DNA from: Parabacteroides sp.
GTDB lineage: Bacteria; Bacteroidota; Bacteroidia; Bacteroidales; Tannerellaceae
Reading direction: 5' to 3'
Assembly: GCA_022775005.1 (NCBI GenBank)
Contig: JALFJR010000028.1
Coordinates: forward strand, 1 to 64,000
Length of the DNA: 64,000 bases
Shown: in pieces, positions 1-9,233 of the stretch
Layout: each line of letters opens with the position of its first letter
How positions within the stretch are numbered: the stretch's first letter is position 1
The notes under the pieces: generated by a model
What the model was told of the DNA's origin: nothing
Seen by the model: the letters and a program-made list of their open reading frames with translations, nothing else
Databases searched by the model: none
Translations under genes and position numbers: made by a program

Positions 1-2124
1 AGCAACGGAAAGACCATTGTGAAGGAGTTTCTCTATCAACTATTGCATAATGAGTTCAATGTGGTGCGTTCACCGCGTAGCTACAATTCCCAATTGGGTG
101 TGCCTCTCTCCGTTTGGCAGATGAACGAGAAGCATACGTTGGGTATCTTTGAGGCGGGAATCTCGCAGCCGGATGAGATGGAGCGGTTGCAGCCTATCAT
201 CGCACCGACGATAGGCATTATTACCAATATTGGCGAGGCGCATCAGGAGAATTTTATCTCCACCACGCAAAAGTGTATGGAGAAGCTGATGCTTTTCAAT
301 GAGTGTGAGGCGATTATTTATGATGGCGACGATCCTTTTATCGCCAATTGCATCGAATCGGCTTGCTTTTCGCATAAGGCGATCGCCTGGAGCCGGACAG
401 ACTCGGAGGCGCCACTTTTCATTGAGCAAATCGAGAAACAGGAGCAACAGACCATTATCCGTTGTACTTTACTTGGATTTAGCCAAACCGTAGTCATTCC
501 CTTTACGGATGATGCTTCTATTGAGAACGTGATTCATTGCTTAGCGGTGATGCTCTACTTGAAACCCACCAGTGCCAATGATGTGTCTAAGTTTGCGCAT
601 TTGGAGCCGGTGGATATGCGCCTTGATGTTAAGCAAGGTATCAATAATTGCTTGTTGATCAACGATACCTATAATTCCGACATCAATTCACTCGATATTG
701 CGCTTGATTTCCAGCAAAGCCGTCGTGTGGGACAGGAGATGCGAACTACCTTGATCCTTTCCGACATTCTGCAATCGGGCACATTGCCGAAGTCTCTTTA
801 TAAGAAGGTAGCGGATCTGGTGCGCCGAAAAGGGGTGGATAGACTGATTGGCATCGGACGGGATTTGAAAGAATTTGCCGGTGTATTCGACATGGAGAAA
901 TCCTTCTATCTGACTACCGATGAGTTTATCCAATCGCCTGAGTTCCGTTCGTTCAAGCAGGAGTTGATCCTATTGAAAGGATCCCGGCGTTTCCATTTCG
1001 AGCGCATCTCTGAACTGCTGGAGAAGAAGGTACATGAGACCATCTTGGAGGTGAATTTGGATGCGATTGTCCATAACTTCAACTACTATCGTTCCAAACT
1101 CAAGCCGGAGACGAAGATGGTCTGCATGGTGAAAGCCTCTGGGTATGGCGTAGGTTCGGTGGAGTTGGCTAAGACCTTGCAGGCGCATCGCTGTGACTAT
1201 TTGGCGGTGGCGGTAGCTGATGAGGGGGCGGATCTGCGTAAGGCAGGTATCTCTATCCCTATTATTGTGATGAACCCGGAATTCAGCAGTTTCAATGTGC
1301 TTTTCGAGAATCATCTGGAGCCGGAGGCCTATAGCTTCCGCCTCTTGGATGCGTTGATCCGTGAGACGGAGCGACGGGGTATCACGGCCTATCCTATCCA
1401 TATTAAGATAGATACCGGTATGCACCGTTTGGGCTTCCAACCCAATGATGTGCCTGCCTTGTGCCACCGCTTGAAGGAGCAGACCGGTTTGACCGCTCGT
1501 TCGGTCTTCTCTCATTTGGCAGGAAGTGATTCCTTCCTGTTCGATGATTTCACCAAGCATCAGTTAGAGGTGTTCACCAAGGCCGCCGCTGACTTAGAGC
1601 AGGGGTTAGAGCACAAGGTCATTAAGCATATCCTCAATTCGGCTGGCATCGAGCGTTTTGCCAATTATCAAATGGATATGGTTCGCTTGGGTATCGGCTT
1701 GTATGGTATCAGTGCCTCCGGCCAGCGAGGTTTGCGCAATGTCAGCACTTTGAAAACCACGATTCTACAGATTCAGCAGGTGGCAGCGGGCGATTCCATA
1801 GGATATAGTCGTAAGAGTTATGTGGAGCGCGATTCTCGCATTGCGATTATCCCGATTGGTTATGCGGACGGCTTGGATCGTCATTTTAGCAATGGCGGAG
1901 GCGAGGTGCTGATTCGAGGAAAACGTTGCCCCATCATCGGTAACATCTGCATGGATGCTTGCATGGTGGATGTAACAGACAGCGAAGCGCAAGAGGGCGA
2001 TAGTGTAATCGTATTCGGCGACGAGCTGCCGGTGACAGAGCTGGCTGATCGTTTGAAAACGATCCCTTACGAGGTTTTGACCTCCGTTTCACCCCGTGTC
2101 AAGCGTGTATATTACCAAGAGTAA
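1..2124 (+). CDS. murF-alr: Bifunctional MurF ligase / alanine racemase, 5' end cut off by window
   Basis: The reading frame is open from base 1, so the start lies outside the window; the first visible residues SNGKT are the MurF ATP-binding loop. The first half is a Mur ligase (GEAHQENF, NDTYNS in the central and C-terminal Mur domains) that adds D-Ala-D-Ala to the UDP-MurNAc-tripeptide. From about codon 345 it is a fold-type III alanine racemase: the PLP lysine lies in VKASGYG (bases 1132-1134) and the catalytic tyrosine region is IGYADG, followed by GNICMDACMVD. The fusion makes D-Ala and uses its dimer in one cytoplasmic protein, and is common in Bacteroidetes. The gene is complete at the 3' end. 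It is followed by a new promoter before fabI, so the two need not share a transcript. Confidence 0.95.
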   Translation, partial: SNGKTIVKEFLYQLLHNEFNVVRSPRSYNSQLGVPLSVWQMNEKHTLGIFEAGISQPDEMERLQPIIAPTIGIITNIGEAHQENFISTTQKCMEKLMLFNECEAIIYDGDDPFIANCIESACFSHKAIAWSRTDSEAPLFIEQIEKQEQQTIIRCTLLGFSQTVVIPFTDDASIENVIHCLAVMLYLKPTSANDVSKFAHLEPVDMRLDVKQGINNCLLINDTYNSDINSLDIALDFQQSRRVGQEMRTTLILSDILQSGTLPKSLYKKVADLVRRKGVDRLIGIGRDLKEFAGVFDMEKSFYLTTDEFIQSPEFRSFKQELILLKGSRRFHFERISELLEKKVHETILEVNLDAIVHNFNYYRSKLKPETKMVCMVKASGYGVGSVELAKTLQAHRCDYLAVAVADEGADLRKAGISIPIIVMNPEFSSFNVLFENHLEPEAYSFRLLDALIRETERRGITAYPIHIKIDTGMHRLGFQPNDVPALCHRLKEQTGLTARSVFSHLAGSDSFLFDDFTKHQLEVFTKAAADLEQGLEHKVIKHILNSAGIERFANYQMDMVRLGIGLYGISASGQRGLRNVSTLKTTILQIQQVAAGDSIGYSRKSYVERDSRIAIIPIGYADGLDRHFSNGGGEVLIRGKRCPIIGNICMDACMVDVTDSEAQEGDSVIVFGDELPVTELADRLKTIPYEVLTSVSPRVKRVYYQE

Positions 2125-2145
2125 CGTTGGCGTCATTAGGATGCT

Positions 2146-2177
2146 TTTGTCTATGTTGCACATTTTGTGTACTTTTG
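2146..2177 (+). promoter_or_regulatory. Bacteroidetes-type promoter for fabI
   Basis: TTTG at 2146-2149 and TACTTTTG at 2170-2177 are separated by 20 bp, matching the TTTG / TAnnTTTG consensus of the Bacteroidetes housekeeping sigma factor. The expected start lies a few bases downstream, about 20 bp before the fabI ATG. Confidence 0.7.
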
Positions 2178-2200
2178 TGCCGAAATTCAAAAGTTAGAGT

Positions 2201-3058
2201 ATGAGTCATAATTTATTGCAGGGCAAAAAAGGCATTATTTTCGGTGCGCTGAATGAGATGTCTATTGCTTGGAAAGTGGCAGAGAAGGCTGTTGAAGAGG
2301 GCGCAACAATTACGTTGAGTAATACGCCGATAGCCGTACGTATGGGACAGGTTGATGCGTTAGCTGGGAAGTTGAACGCACAGGTGATACCTGCTGATGC
2401 GACCAGTGTAACCGATTTAGAGACAGTGTTTGCCAAGTCGGTGGAGATCCTGGGAGGCAAGGTTGACTTTGTGTTGCATTCAATTGGTATGAGTCCGAAT
2501 GTGCGCAAGAAACGTACGTATGATGACCTGGATTACACCATGTTGGAGAAAACTTTGGACATCTCGGCCATCTCTTTCCACAAGATGTTGCAGGTAGCAA
2601 AGAAACAGGACGCAATTGCGGAGGGTGGCTCAGTGGTTGCTTTGAGTTATGTGGCCGCACAGCGTACCTTCTTCGGTTATAACGATATGGCGGATGCGAA
2701 GAGCCTGCTGGAATCCATAGCACGTAGCTTTGGTTATATTTATGGACGTGAGAAGGGTGTGCGTATCAATACCATTTCTCAATCGCCTACAATGACCACT
2801 GCAGGTAGTGGCGTGAAAGGCATGGAGCATTTGATGGACTTCGCCAACAAGATGAGTCCGCTGGGCAATGCCAGTGCCGATGAGTGTGCGGACTATTGTG
2901 TGATGATGTTCTCCGACTTTACCCGTAAGGTGACGATGCAGAACCTCTACCACGATGGTGGTTTCTCAAGCATGGGTATGAGCCTCCGGGCCATGAACCA
3001 GTACAGCAAAGGATTGGAAGAATATACCGATGAGAACGGGCATATTATTTACGGTTGA
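2201..3058 (+). CDS. fabI: Enoyl-ACP reductase FabI
   Basis: A 285-residue short-chain dehydrogenase of the FabI type, which reduces the enoyl-ACP double bond in the last step of each fatty-acid elongation cycle in the cytoplasm. The N-terminal cofactor loop reads GALNEMSIAW (about residues 15-24), the SIA signature of FabI rather than an ordinary GxxxGxG dehydrogenase. The active-site pair is Tyr160-x6-Lys167 (YNDMADAK), with a second FabI-type tyrosine at 150. The loop after the active site reads ISQSPTMTTAGSG, slightly unlike the usual FabI substrate loop. It is about 20 residues longer than E. coli FabI, mainly at the C terminus. Its own promoter lies upstream, and the TsaC/YciO-type gene starts 2 bp after its stop, suggesting co-transcription. 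Confidence 0.85.
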   Translation: MSHNLLQGKKGIIFGALNEMSIAWKVAEKAVEEGATITLSNTPIAVRMGQVDALAGKLNAQVIPADATSVTDLETVFAKSVEILGGKVDFVLHSIGMSPNVRKKRTYDDLDYTMLEKTLDISAISFHKMLQVAKKQDAIAEGGSVVALSYVAAQRTFFGYNDMADAKSLLESIARSFGYIYGREKGVRINTISQSPTMTTAGSGVKGMEHLMDFANKMSPLGNASADECADYCVMMFSDFTRKVTMQNLYHDGGFSSMGMSLRAMNQYSKGLEEYTDENGHIIYG

Positions 3059-3060
3059 TT

Positions 3061-3663
3061 ATGCTGATCAAAATATATCCAGAGAATCCAAATCAAAAAG
3101 AGATAGACAAGGTCGTCAACGTCTTGCGAGACGGGGGCCTTGTCATCTATCCCACCGACACGGTGTATGCGATGGGTTGTGATGCGTTGAATGTGCGGGC
3201 GGTCGAGCGTATTTGTCAGATCAAGGGCATCAACCCGCAGAAAAGCAATCTGTCAATCATCTGCTACGACCTCTCTAATATCAGCGAATATGCGAAGGTC
3301 AGCAATGCGGCCTTCAAATTGATGAAGAAACACCTGCCGGGGCCTTTCACCTTTATCCTCCCGACCAGCAGTGAGCTGCCGAAGATCTATAAGAACCGAA
3401 AAGAGGTGGGGATTCGTGTGCCGGACAACAACATCATTCGTACGTTGGTGCAGGCGTTGGGCAATCCCATCCTCACCATGTCTATACACGATGAGGATGA
3501 GTTAATTGAATATTCTACGGATCCGGAATTGATCCATGAAAAGTATGACCGTCAGGTGGATATCGTGATCGATGGCGGTTATGGGGAGACCGAACCTTCC
3601 ACGGTAGTCGATTGCACGACTGACGATTTCACGATTGTTCGCCAAGGTAAGGGAGAATTGTAA
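3061..3663 (+). CDS. L-threonylcarbamoyladenylate synthase family protein (TsaC/YciO/YrdC type)
   Basis: A 200-residue single-domain YrdC-fold protein. Visible family motifs are YPTDTVYAMGCDA near the N terminus, the KSNLSIIC strand and the PGPFTFILPTS segment. TsaC/Sua5 proteins make threonylcarbamoyl-AMP for the t6A37 modification of ANN-decoding tRNAs. YciO paralogs share the fold and their role is less certain, and this length without a Sua5 domain fits either. The ATG at 3061 is preferred over a TTG at 3055 that would overlap the fabI stop. The gene sits 2 bp behind fabI and converges on the M20 amidohydrolase gene, with only 8 bp between stop codons and no visible terminator. Confidence 0.82.
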   Translation: MLIKIYPENPNQKEIDKVVNVLRDGGLVIYPTDTVYAMGCDALNVRAVERICQIKGINPQKSNLSIICYDLSNISEYAKVSNAAFKLMKKHLPGPFTFILPTSSELPKIYKNRKEVGIRVPDNNIIRTLVQALGNPILTMSIHDEDELIEYSTDPELIHEKYDRQVDIVIDGGYGETEPSTVVDCTTDDFTIVRQGKGEL

Positions 3664-3671
3664 TCCGCTTA

Positions 3672-4961
3672 TTATTGCAGCAAGTCAATCAGTGCTTTGG
3701 CCATCGCCTGCACACCTGTCGCCCAGCTATCCGCAAATTGCGGGGCGAAGCATTCATTATGCAGTTGGGGCAGTAGTTGGCCTGCCTGGGTAGCCTCTTG
3801 CAGCTTTTGTGGATTGGCCACACCCAACCAAAAGATCATCGTGCGTACCTTCTCCGGTGTCTGGCTGTAATAGGCGAAATCTTCTGAAACAGGAGAGGGA
3901 GCAGCCTCGATCAGATGCTCATCACCCAAGATGTCTCGCATGGACTGGCTAACCGCCTCTGCCAAGGGGGTATCATTGATCACTGGAGAGGCGATTTGTA
4001 ATGGCTTGATCTCTGGCATCCGTGCCTCTGGAACCCCATTTGAGATCGCAATACCTTGACAAATTTCTCGAATACGCTTGTCAATCAGTTTTTGTACCTC
4101 CATATCGTAGAAACGGGTGGTCAACTGGAGCGTAGCCTCCTTCGGAATGATATTCCATACTTTACCCGCATGGAAAGAGCCGACAGTAACTACGGACGGG
4201 GCCAACGGACTGACTGAACGACTGGGAATGGTTTGGAATTGCAACACCGCCTCCGAAGCCATGACAATCGGATCAATACCGGTGTTGGGTTTAGCCCCGT
4301 GTGCACCCACTCCGCGGAAGGTGATGTCGTAATTCAGCAAGCCGGCAAAGGTCTCCCGCAAGGAATAACCTACACTACCTGCCGGGTATTCCGGGCTGAC
4401 ATGATAGGCCAAGATGTAATCGGGGCAGGGAAAACGACTGAACAGTCCATCCTTAATCATTGCTTGCGCTCCGTAGTTCTGCTCTTCAGCTGGTTGACCG
4501 ATGGCGACCAAAGTTCCTTTCCAATGTGACTTGAAGGTAGCCAAAGTCTCTAAGGTGCCTAACCAGACACTCATGTGCATATCATGACCACAAGCGTGGA
4601 ACACATCCTCCGTCTGGCTGGTATAGGGCAAACCGGTTGCCTCCTGGATGGGCAGAGCATCCATATCGGTACGGAGGGCAATCGTGGGGCCTTCGCCGTT
4701 GCGCAGTAGACCGACAATGCCATAGCCTCCCACTTTTTCCGTCACCTCAAAGCCCAACTCCCGCAACTTACCCGCCAAGAGAGCAGACGTACGTTCCTCC
4801 TGCTTGGAGAGTTCCGGGTGTTGATGCAGATCTTGGTAAAGCGCCTCATACTTCGCCTCCTGTTTTTTCACCTCTTGCACAAGGAGGCTGTTCTTGATTT
4901 TTGCGTGCGTGGTGATCACTGCGCAGCAGCAGATCGCCACGAGAATACCTAAACGTTTCAT
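3672..4961 (-). CDS. Exported M20-family amidohydrolase (N-acyl-amino-acid / hippurate hydrolase type)
   Basis: A 429-residue metallopeptidase-fold amidohydrolase of the M20D type, which cleaves amide bonds of N-acylated amino acids. The first 20 residues (MKRLGILVAICCCAVITTHA) form a signal peptide, so it should act in the periplasm. Metal-binding motifs are present in order: RTDMDALPIQE, HACGHDMH with the family's metal-ligand cysteine, and GQPAEEQNYGA. A dimerisation domain follows at about residues 210-330. It is the last gene of a same-strand run with a DAACS symporter and two NhaC antiporters. Exported hydrolysis plus sodium-coupled uptake of the released amino or carboxylic acid would fit together, but this is inference. 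The true substrate cannot be read from the sequence. Confidence 0.85.
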   Translation of the reverse strand: MKRLGILVAICCCAVITTHAKIKNSLLVQEVKKQEAKYEALYQDLHQHPELSKQEERTSALLAGKLRELGFEVTEKVGGYGIVGLLRNGEGPTIALRTDMDALPIQEATGLPYTSQTEDVFHACGHDMHMSVWLGTLETLATFKSHWKGTLVAIGQPAEEQNYGAQAMIKDGLFSRFPCPDYILAYHVSPEYPAGSVGYSLRETFAGLLNYDITFRGVGAHGAKPNTGIDPIVMASEAVLQFQTIPSRSVSPLAPSVVTVGSFHAGKVWNIIPKEATLQLTTRFYDMEVQKLIDKRIREICQGIAISNGVPEARMPEIKPLQIASPVINDTPLAEAVSQSMRDILGDEHLIEAAPSPVSEDFAYYSQTPEKVRTMIFWLGVANPQKLQEATQAGQLLPQLHNECFAPQFADSWATGVQAMAKALIDLLQ

Positions 4962-4986
4962 TTTATTGAATTTAAATCTAAACGGT

Positions 4987-6159
4987 CTATTTGGATGGTT
5001 TCCCCGCTAACTTATCCACCACAATGGCGATGGCACCATCTCCAGTGACGTTGCAAGCCGTGCCAAAGCTATCCATGGCAATGTAGAGGGCGATCATCAA
5101 CGCTTGCAGCGTGTCGTCGAAGCCCAACATGCTCTCTAACACGCCCAAGGCAGCCATGATGGCTCCACCCGGCACGCCCGGAGCCGCCACCATCGTGATA
5201 CCCAACATCAAGATGAAGCCGGCGAAGCTGGAGAATTCAATCGGGGAACCGGCCATGATCAGAATGGCCATGGCACAGGCTACGATCTTCATCGTGCTAC
5301 CCGCCAAGTGAATCGTGGCGCAAAGCGGAACGGTGAAAATGGCGATATTCTCTCGCACGCCGTTCTTGACGGCTTGTGCCAAGGTGACGGGAATGGTCGC
5401 CGCCGAGGATTGCGTGCCCAAAGCGGTGGCATAGGCCGGCAGCATGGTGCGCAACAAACGTAACGGATTCTTGTGGGCCACTAATCCGGCGATGGTAAAC
5501 TGGATCAATAACAACAAGACATGCAGCACAAAGATCACGGCAATCACCTTGATAAACATATTGATGATGCTGGCCACCTGCCCGCTGACAGTCATGTTCA
5601 GGAAGATACCGAAGATGTGTAGCGGCAACAACGGGATAATTACCGCTTCGATCAGCTTGGTGATAATCTCTTTGAAATCAGCGAAAGCACCATGCAGGGT
5701 CTGCCCTTGAATGTGCGAGAGGCCCAATCCTACGACAAACGAAAGGATCAAAGCGGTCATCACACCCATTAAAGGCGGCATTGCAACCTTGAAATAGGGG
5801 ATCAGCATGGCATTCTCCGGATTGTCTAACGCCGTCAGCTCTGCGTGAGTGGGTAAGATACCGGGGAAGATGGCAGCTCCACTGAAGAAGGTAAAGAACC
5901 CGGAGAAGATGGTCGATCCGTAAGCGATTAAAACCGTAAGTAAAAGTAGTTTGCCGGCTCCTTTCCCTAAATCACCGATGGCGGGTACCACTAAGCCGAC
6001 GATAATCAGTGGGATGGAAAACGAGAGGAACTCGCCGAAAAGGGAGTTAAAGGTGACAAAGATGCGGGCGATTCCGCTCGGAAGGAATTGCCCAAACAAG
6101 ATGCCAGCTGCAATCGCAATGACAACTTTACCGAGTAGTGAGATCCGGATTCTCTTCAT
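4987..6159 (-). CDS. Dicarboxylate/amino acid:cation symporter (DAACS, GltP type)
   Basis: A 390-residue inner-membrane carrier with about eight hydrophobic segments and the hallmarks of the DAACS family: the serine-rich reentrant loop TQSSAATIPVTL, the VPGGAIMAAL loop and the transmembrane-8 motif DSFGTACNVTGDG. These proteins take up glutamate, aspartate, C4-dicarboxylates or serine/threonine with sodium or protons. The NVTGDG ending resembles the usual NxxGD substrate-binding segment. Its first 32 bases overlap the end of the upstream nhaC gene, so translation is probably coupled. The adjacent sodium/proton antiporters could maintain the sodium gradient it uses. The exact substrate is not determined. 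Confidence 0.88.
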   Translation of the reverse strand: MKRIRISLLGKVVIAIAAGILFGQFLPSGIARIFVTFNSLFGEFLSFSIPLIIVGLVVPAIGDLGKGAGKLLLLTVLIAYGSTIFSGFFTFFSGAAIFPGILPTHAELTALDNPENAMLIPYFKVAMPPLMGVMTALILSFVVGLGLSHIQGQTLHGAFADFKEIITKLIEAVIIPLLPLHIFGIFLNMTVSGQVASIINMFIKVIAVIFVLHVLLLLIQFTIAGLVAHKNPLRLLRTMLPAYATALGTQSSAATIPVTLAQAVKNGVRENIAIFTVPLCATIHLAGSTMKIVACAMAILIMAGSPIEFSSFAGFILMLGITMVAAPGVPGGAIMAALGVLESMLGFDDTLQALMIALYIAMDSFGTACNVTGDGAIAIVVDKLAGKPSK

Positions 6160-7591
6160 GATGTTGTTTTATTTTATAGCCGATAGCGGCCATGGTTATG
6201 CTCATTAACGGGCTGATCAGGTTGAAGAAGCAATAGGGCAGGTAGGTCAATGTGGCCACGCCTAAGATGGTGGCTTGTGTCATACCGCAAGTGTTCCAAG
6301 GCACCAATACGGAGGTGACGGTCACGGCATCCTCTGTGGTACGGCTCAACAGCCGACTTTCATAGCCCTTCTGCCGATAAATATCTTTAAACATATTTCC
6401 TGTCAAGATGATGGAGATGTATTGATCGGCGGTGACGATGTTGAGGAAAAGGCCGGAGCAAACCGTGGAGGTGATCATGCCGACACGTCGTTTCATGAAA
6501 CGTAGGAAGACGGAGGTCAAACTCTCCAACATACCGCTGGCCGTCATAGCACCACCAAAACACATGGCGCAGATAATCAACCAAATGGTATTCATCATGC
6601 CGGCCATACCACGGGTAGCGACCAAGTCGTTCAAAGCGGCGTTGCCGGTCTCGATCTGTGTGCTGCCATAGAAAGTCATGAAGAGTCCCTTGAACAGGCT
6701 GGCTTCAGCATCTTCGCCAGCTACCTCCAACAAGAGATTCGGTTGGAAAAACAGGGCGAAACAGCCTGCCAAACCGGCGGAGATGAACAGCGTAATGAGG
6801 GAGGGCACCTTCTTGGCAATCAAGATGCCGGTCGCTAAGGGAACGATCAACAACCAGAGGGAGATATGGAACGTTTCGTCTAACGAAGTGGCGAAAGCAG
6901 CGATCTGCGTCGCATCAGAAGCGACATGCGTGAATCCCATCCCGATAAAGATCAGCAGTGTGATGGCAATGGAGGGAACCGTGGTCAGCATCATGTAGCG
7001 GATATGGTCGAAAAGCGGGGTGTGCGTGACGGAGGAAGCCAACACCGTCGTGTCAGACAGCGGGGAGATCTTATCGCCGAAGTAGGCACCACTGATAATC
7101 GCTCCGGCCACCCATCCGGTCGGAAATCCTTGTGCCTCACCGATACCCATCAAGGCGATACCGATCGTAGCGATGGTGGTCCATGAGCTACCGGTCATCA
7201 CCGATACCACGGCGCAGATGACGCAACAGGAGGCCAAGAAAAAGTTGGGGTGGATGATTTGCATCCCGTAATAGATTAAGGTAGGCACCACGCCGCTGAT
7301 CATCCATGCGCCGGAAAGTGCGCCTATGAGTAGCAGGATGATAAGAGCGGTTGATACCCCTAAGATATTGTTACACATGGCCTCCTCAATCACCTTCCAA
7401 CGTACCTTGCAGAAGAGCATCGCCAAACAGGAAGCTACGGCTGTGGTAGTAAGCAGGACAACTTGACTACCGCCACTGAGGGCATCGCTGCCAAAGGTGC
7501 TGATCGTAAGGAACAGAAGTATCACCATAACGAGGATGGGGACTAACGAGAGTAGGGGTGAGGGGAGTTGTTTATCTGTTTGATTTCTCAT
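6128..7591 (-). CDS. nhaC: Na+/H+ antiporter NhaC family (copy 1)
   Basis: A 487-residue polytopic membrane protein with about 11-12 hydrophobic segments. It contains the NhaC signature block around residues 130-190 (TGSSWTTIATIGIAL, ISGAYFGDKISPLSDTT) and the later ETGNAALNDL and TEDAVTVTSVLVPWNTCGM segments. NhaC proteins exchange sodium for protons, and some members also exchange organic anions such as malate/lactate. It is strongly similar to the next gene upstream (same motifs, same length), so the two look like a tandem duplication. It overlaps the following symporter gene by 32 bp, while 59 bp separate it from its paralog. Confidence 0.88.
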   Translation of the reverse strand: MRNQTDKQLPSPLLSLVPILVMVILLFLTISTFGSDALSGGSQVVLLTTTAVASCLAMLFCKVRWKVIEEAMCNNILGVSTALIILLLIGALSGAWMISGVVPTLIYYGMQIIHPNFFLASCCVICAVVSVMTGSSWTTIATIGIALMGIGEAQGFPTGWVAGAIISGAYFGDKISPLSDTTVLASSVTHTPLFDHIRYMMLTTVPSIAITLLIFIGMGFTHVASDATQIAAFATSLDETFHISLWLLIVPLATGILIAKKVPSLITLFISAGLAGCFALFFQPNLLLEVAGEDAEASLFKGLFMTFYGSTQIETGNAALNDLVATRGMAGMMNTIWLIICAMCFGGAMTASGMLESLTSVFLRFMKRRVGMITSTVCSGLFLNIVTADQYISIILTGNMFKDIYRQKGYESRLLSRTTEDAVTVTSVLVPWNTCGMTQATILGVATLTYLPYCFFNLISPLMSITMAAIGYKIKQHHEENPDLTTR

Positions 7592-7650
7592 TTGAGTATG
7601 CTATGTTTAGGATATTACGAATAAATTGCGACGAAAATACGAATTAATCT

Positions 7651-9123
7651 TTATTCAACATGCTTTTCGGTGCTGTTTTCGGTAGAAACTGTGATTTGTC
7701 TGATTTTATAACCGGTAGCTGCTATCAAAATCGTCATCAGCGGACTGACCCAATTAAAGATGCAATAGGGGAAATAGGTCCATGTGGAGACACCCAAAAT
7801 GGTGGCTTGGGTCATGCCACAGGTGGTCCAAGGGATCAAGACCGAGGTTACGGTCACGGCATCTTCCGTGGTTCGGCTCAATAGCCGACTCTCGAATCCC
7901 CGTTGCTTATACACCTCCTTGAACATCTCGCTGTTCAGGATAATGGCGATGAACTGATCCGCTGTGCAGAGGTTCAGTGAAAGACCGGAGACCACCGTAG
8001 AGGCTACCATACTGGTGCGTCCTCGCATCATGCGCAGGAAAAGTTGCGTGATATTCTTTAGCATCCCACTGGCCGACATCGCTCCACCGAAACACATTGC
8101 GCAGATAATCAACCAGATTGTGTTCAACATGCCGACCATGCCGCGGGTGGAGACCAAGCTGTTGAGTGCCTCGTTGCCGGTTTCGATTTGTGTGCTGTCG
8201 TAAAAGGTCATCAGCAATCCTTTGATATAGGCCAATAGGCGTGCCTCGCTACTTCCCGCGATGTCGAGCAACAGCTGGGGCTGGAAGATCACGGCGAAAA
8301 CACCGGCCAGTAAAGAGGAGAGGAAAAGTACCACGATCGAGGGTATTTTCTTGGCAATCATCACGCCCGTCACGAGCGGAATCAGCATCAACCAGGGAGT
8401 GATGTGGAAACTCTGTTGCAGGTCGGCTGAGAAGCGCATGATCTGATCGCTGTCGATGGCTGCCCGGGAGCTGCCGGCGATGCAGAACACAGTCAAGGTG
8501 ATCAGCATGGAGGGGACGGTGGTCAGCGTCATGTAGCGGATATGCGAGAAGAGTGGGGTATCAGTTACAGAGGCGGCTAAGACAGTCGTGTCGGAAAGTG
8601 GCGACATCTTATCGCCGAAGTAGGCTCCGGAGATGATCGCCCCGGCAATCCATCCGGTAGAGAAGCCTTGCGCTTCGCCGATACCCACCAAGGCGATGCC
8701 AATGGTAGCGATGGTGGTCCAAGAACTGCCGGTCATCACCGATACGATGCTGCAGAGCAAACAGCAAGCCACCAGAAAAAAGTCGGTCTGCATGACCTGT
8801 AACCCGTAATAAATCAACGAGGGGACGACACCACTAATCATCCAGCTGCCCGAGAGGGTACCGATCAACAGCAGAATGAGTACGGAGGGAGCGATACCGA
8901 AGATGTTCTTGGCGATCTGTGCCTCAATGACTGCCCAACGGATCCCGTAGCAAAAATAGGCGATGGCTGCGCAGAGGGCGGTGGCGAGCAGCAGGACAAT
9001 CTGGCTTGCGCCTCCTAAGGCGTCTCCTTGAAACAGATAAATAGCAATGGCTAAGAGGCATACCAAGGTCGCTACTGGTAGCAGAGAGAGCCAAAGCGAA
9101 GGACTTTTGTATTTGTTTGTCAT
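7651..9123 (-). CDS. nhaC: Na+/H+ antiporter NhaC family (copy 2)
   Basis: A 490-residue polytopic membrane protein, paralogous to the NhaC encoded just downstream. The two share TGSSWTTIATIGIAL, SGAYFGDKMSPLSDTT and the ETGNEALNSL segment almost unchanged, while the N terminus and loops differ. It is the first gene of the minus-strand run nhaC-nhaC-DAACS-M20. A -7 box (TATTTTTG on the minus strand, 9165-9172) lies upstream inside a perfect 15-bp inverted repeat that reaches the base next to the ATG. That repeat could be a regulatory site for the whole run. Whether the two copies differ in ion or substrate cannot be read from the sequence. Confidence 0.88.
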   Translation of the reverse strand: MTNKYKSPSLWLSLLPVATLVCLLAIAIYLFQGDALGGASQIVLLLATALCAAIAYFCYGIRWAVIEAQIAKNIFGIAPSVLILLLIGTLSGSWMISGVVPSLIYYGLQVMQTDFFLVACCLLCSIVSVMTGSSWTTIATIGIALVGIGEAQGFSTGWIAGAIISGAYFGDKMSPLSDTTVLAASVTDTPLFSHIRYMTLTTVPSMLITLTVFCIAGSSRAAIDSDQIMRFSADLQQSFHITPWLMLIPLVTGVMIAKKIPSIVVLFLSSLLAGVFAVIFQPQLLLDIAGSSEARLLAYIKGLLMTFYDSTQIETGNEALNSLVSTRGMVGMLNTIWLIICAMCFGGAMSASGMLKNITQLFLRMMRGRTSMVASTVVSGLSLNLCTADQFIAIILNSEMFKEVYKQRGFESRLLSRTTEDAVTVTSVLIPWTTCGMTQATILGVSTWTYFPYCIFNWVSPLMTILIAATGYKIRQITVSTENSTEKHVE

Positions 9124-9193
9124 GGGCTTTATCCAAATGTTATTTGTTTGCGAAAAATTAGCTGCAAAAATACAAATGATTTGGATAAAGCCC
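9124..9193. repeat. Perfect 15-bp inverted repeat flanking the nhaC promoter
   Basis: GGGCTTTATCCAAAT at 9124-9138 and its exact reverse complement at 9179-9193 enclose 40 bp that hold a minus-strand -7 box (TATTTTTG, 9165-9172). One arm abuts the nhaC start codon, the other lies between the -7 box and sir2. Arm starts are 55 bp apart, close to five helical turns. Possible roles are paired operator sites, a read-through hairpin, or a very short invertible promoter. Confidence 0.7.
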
Positions 9194-9233
9194 TAATGAC
9201 TGATAGCTTTTCTGTGATTCTGCTGTGCATTTG

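Noticed and set aside
9139..9178. Certain invertible promoter
   Set aside because: The interior is only 40 bp and no recombinase gene is near; kept as a hypothesis in the findings, not as a feature call.
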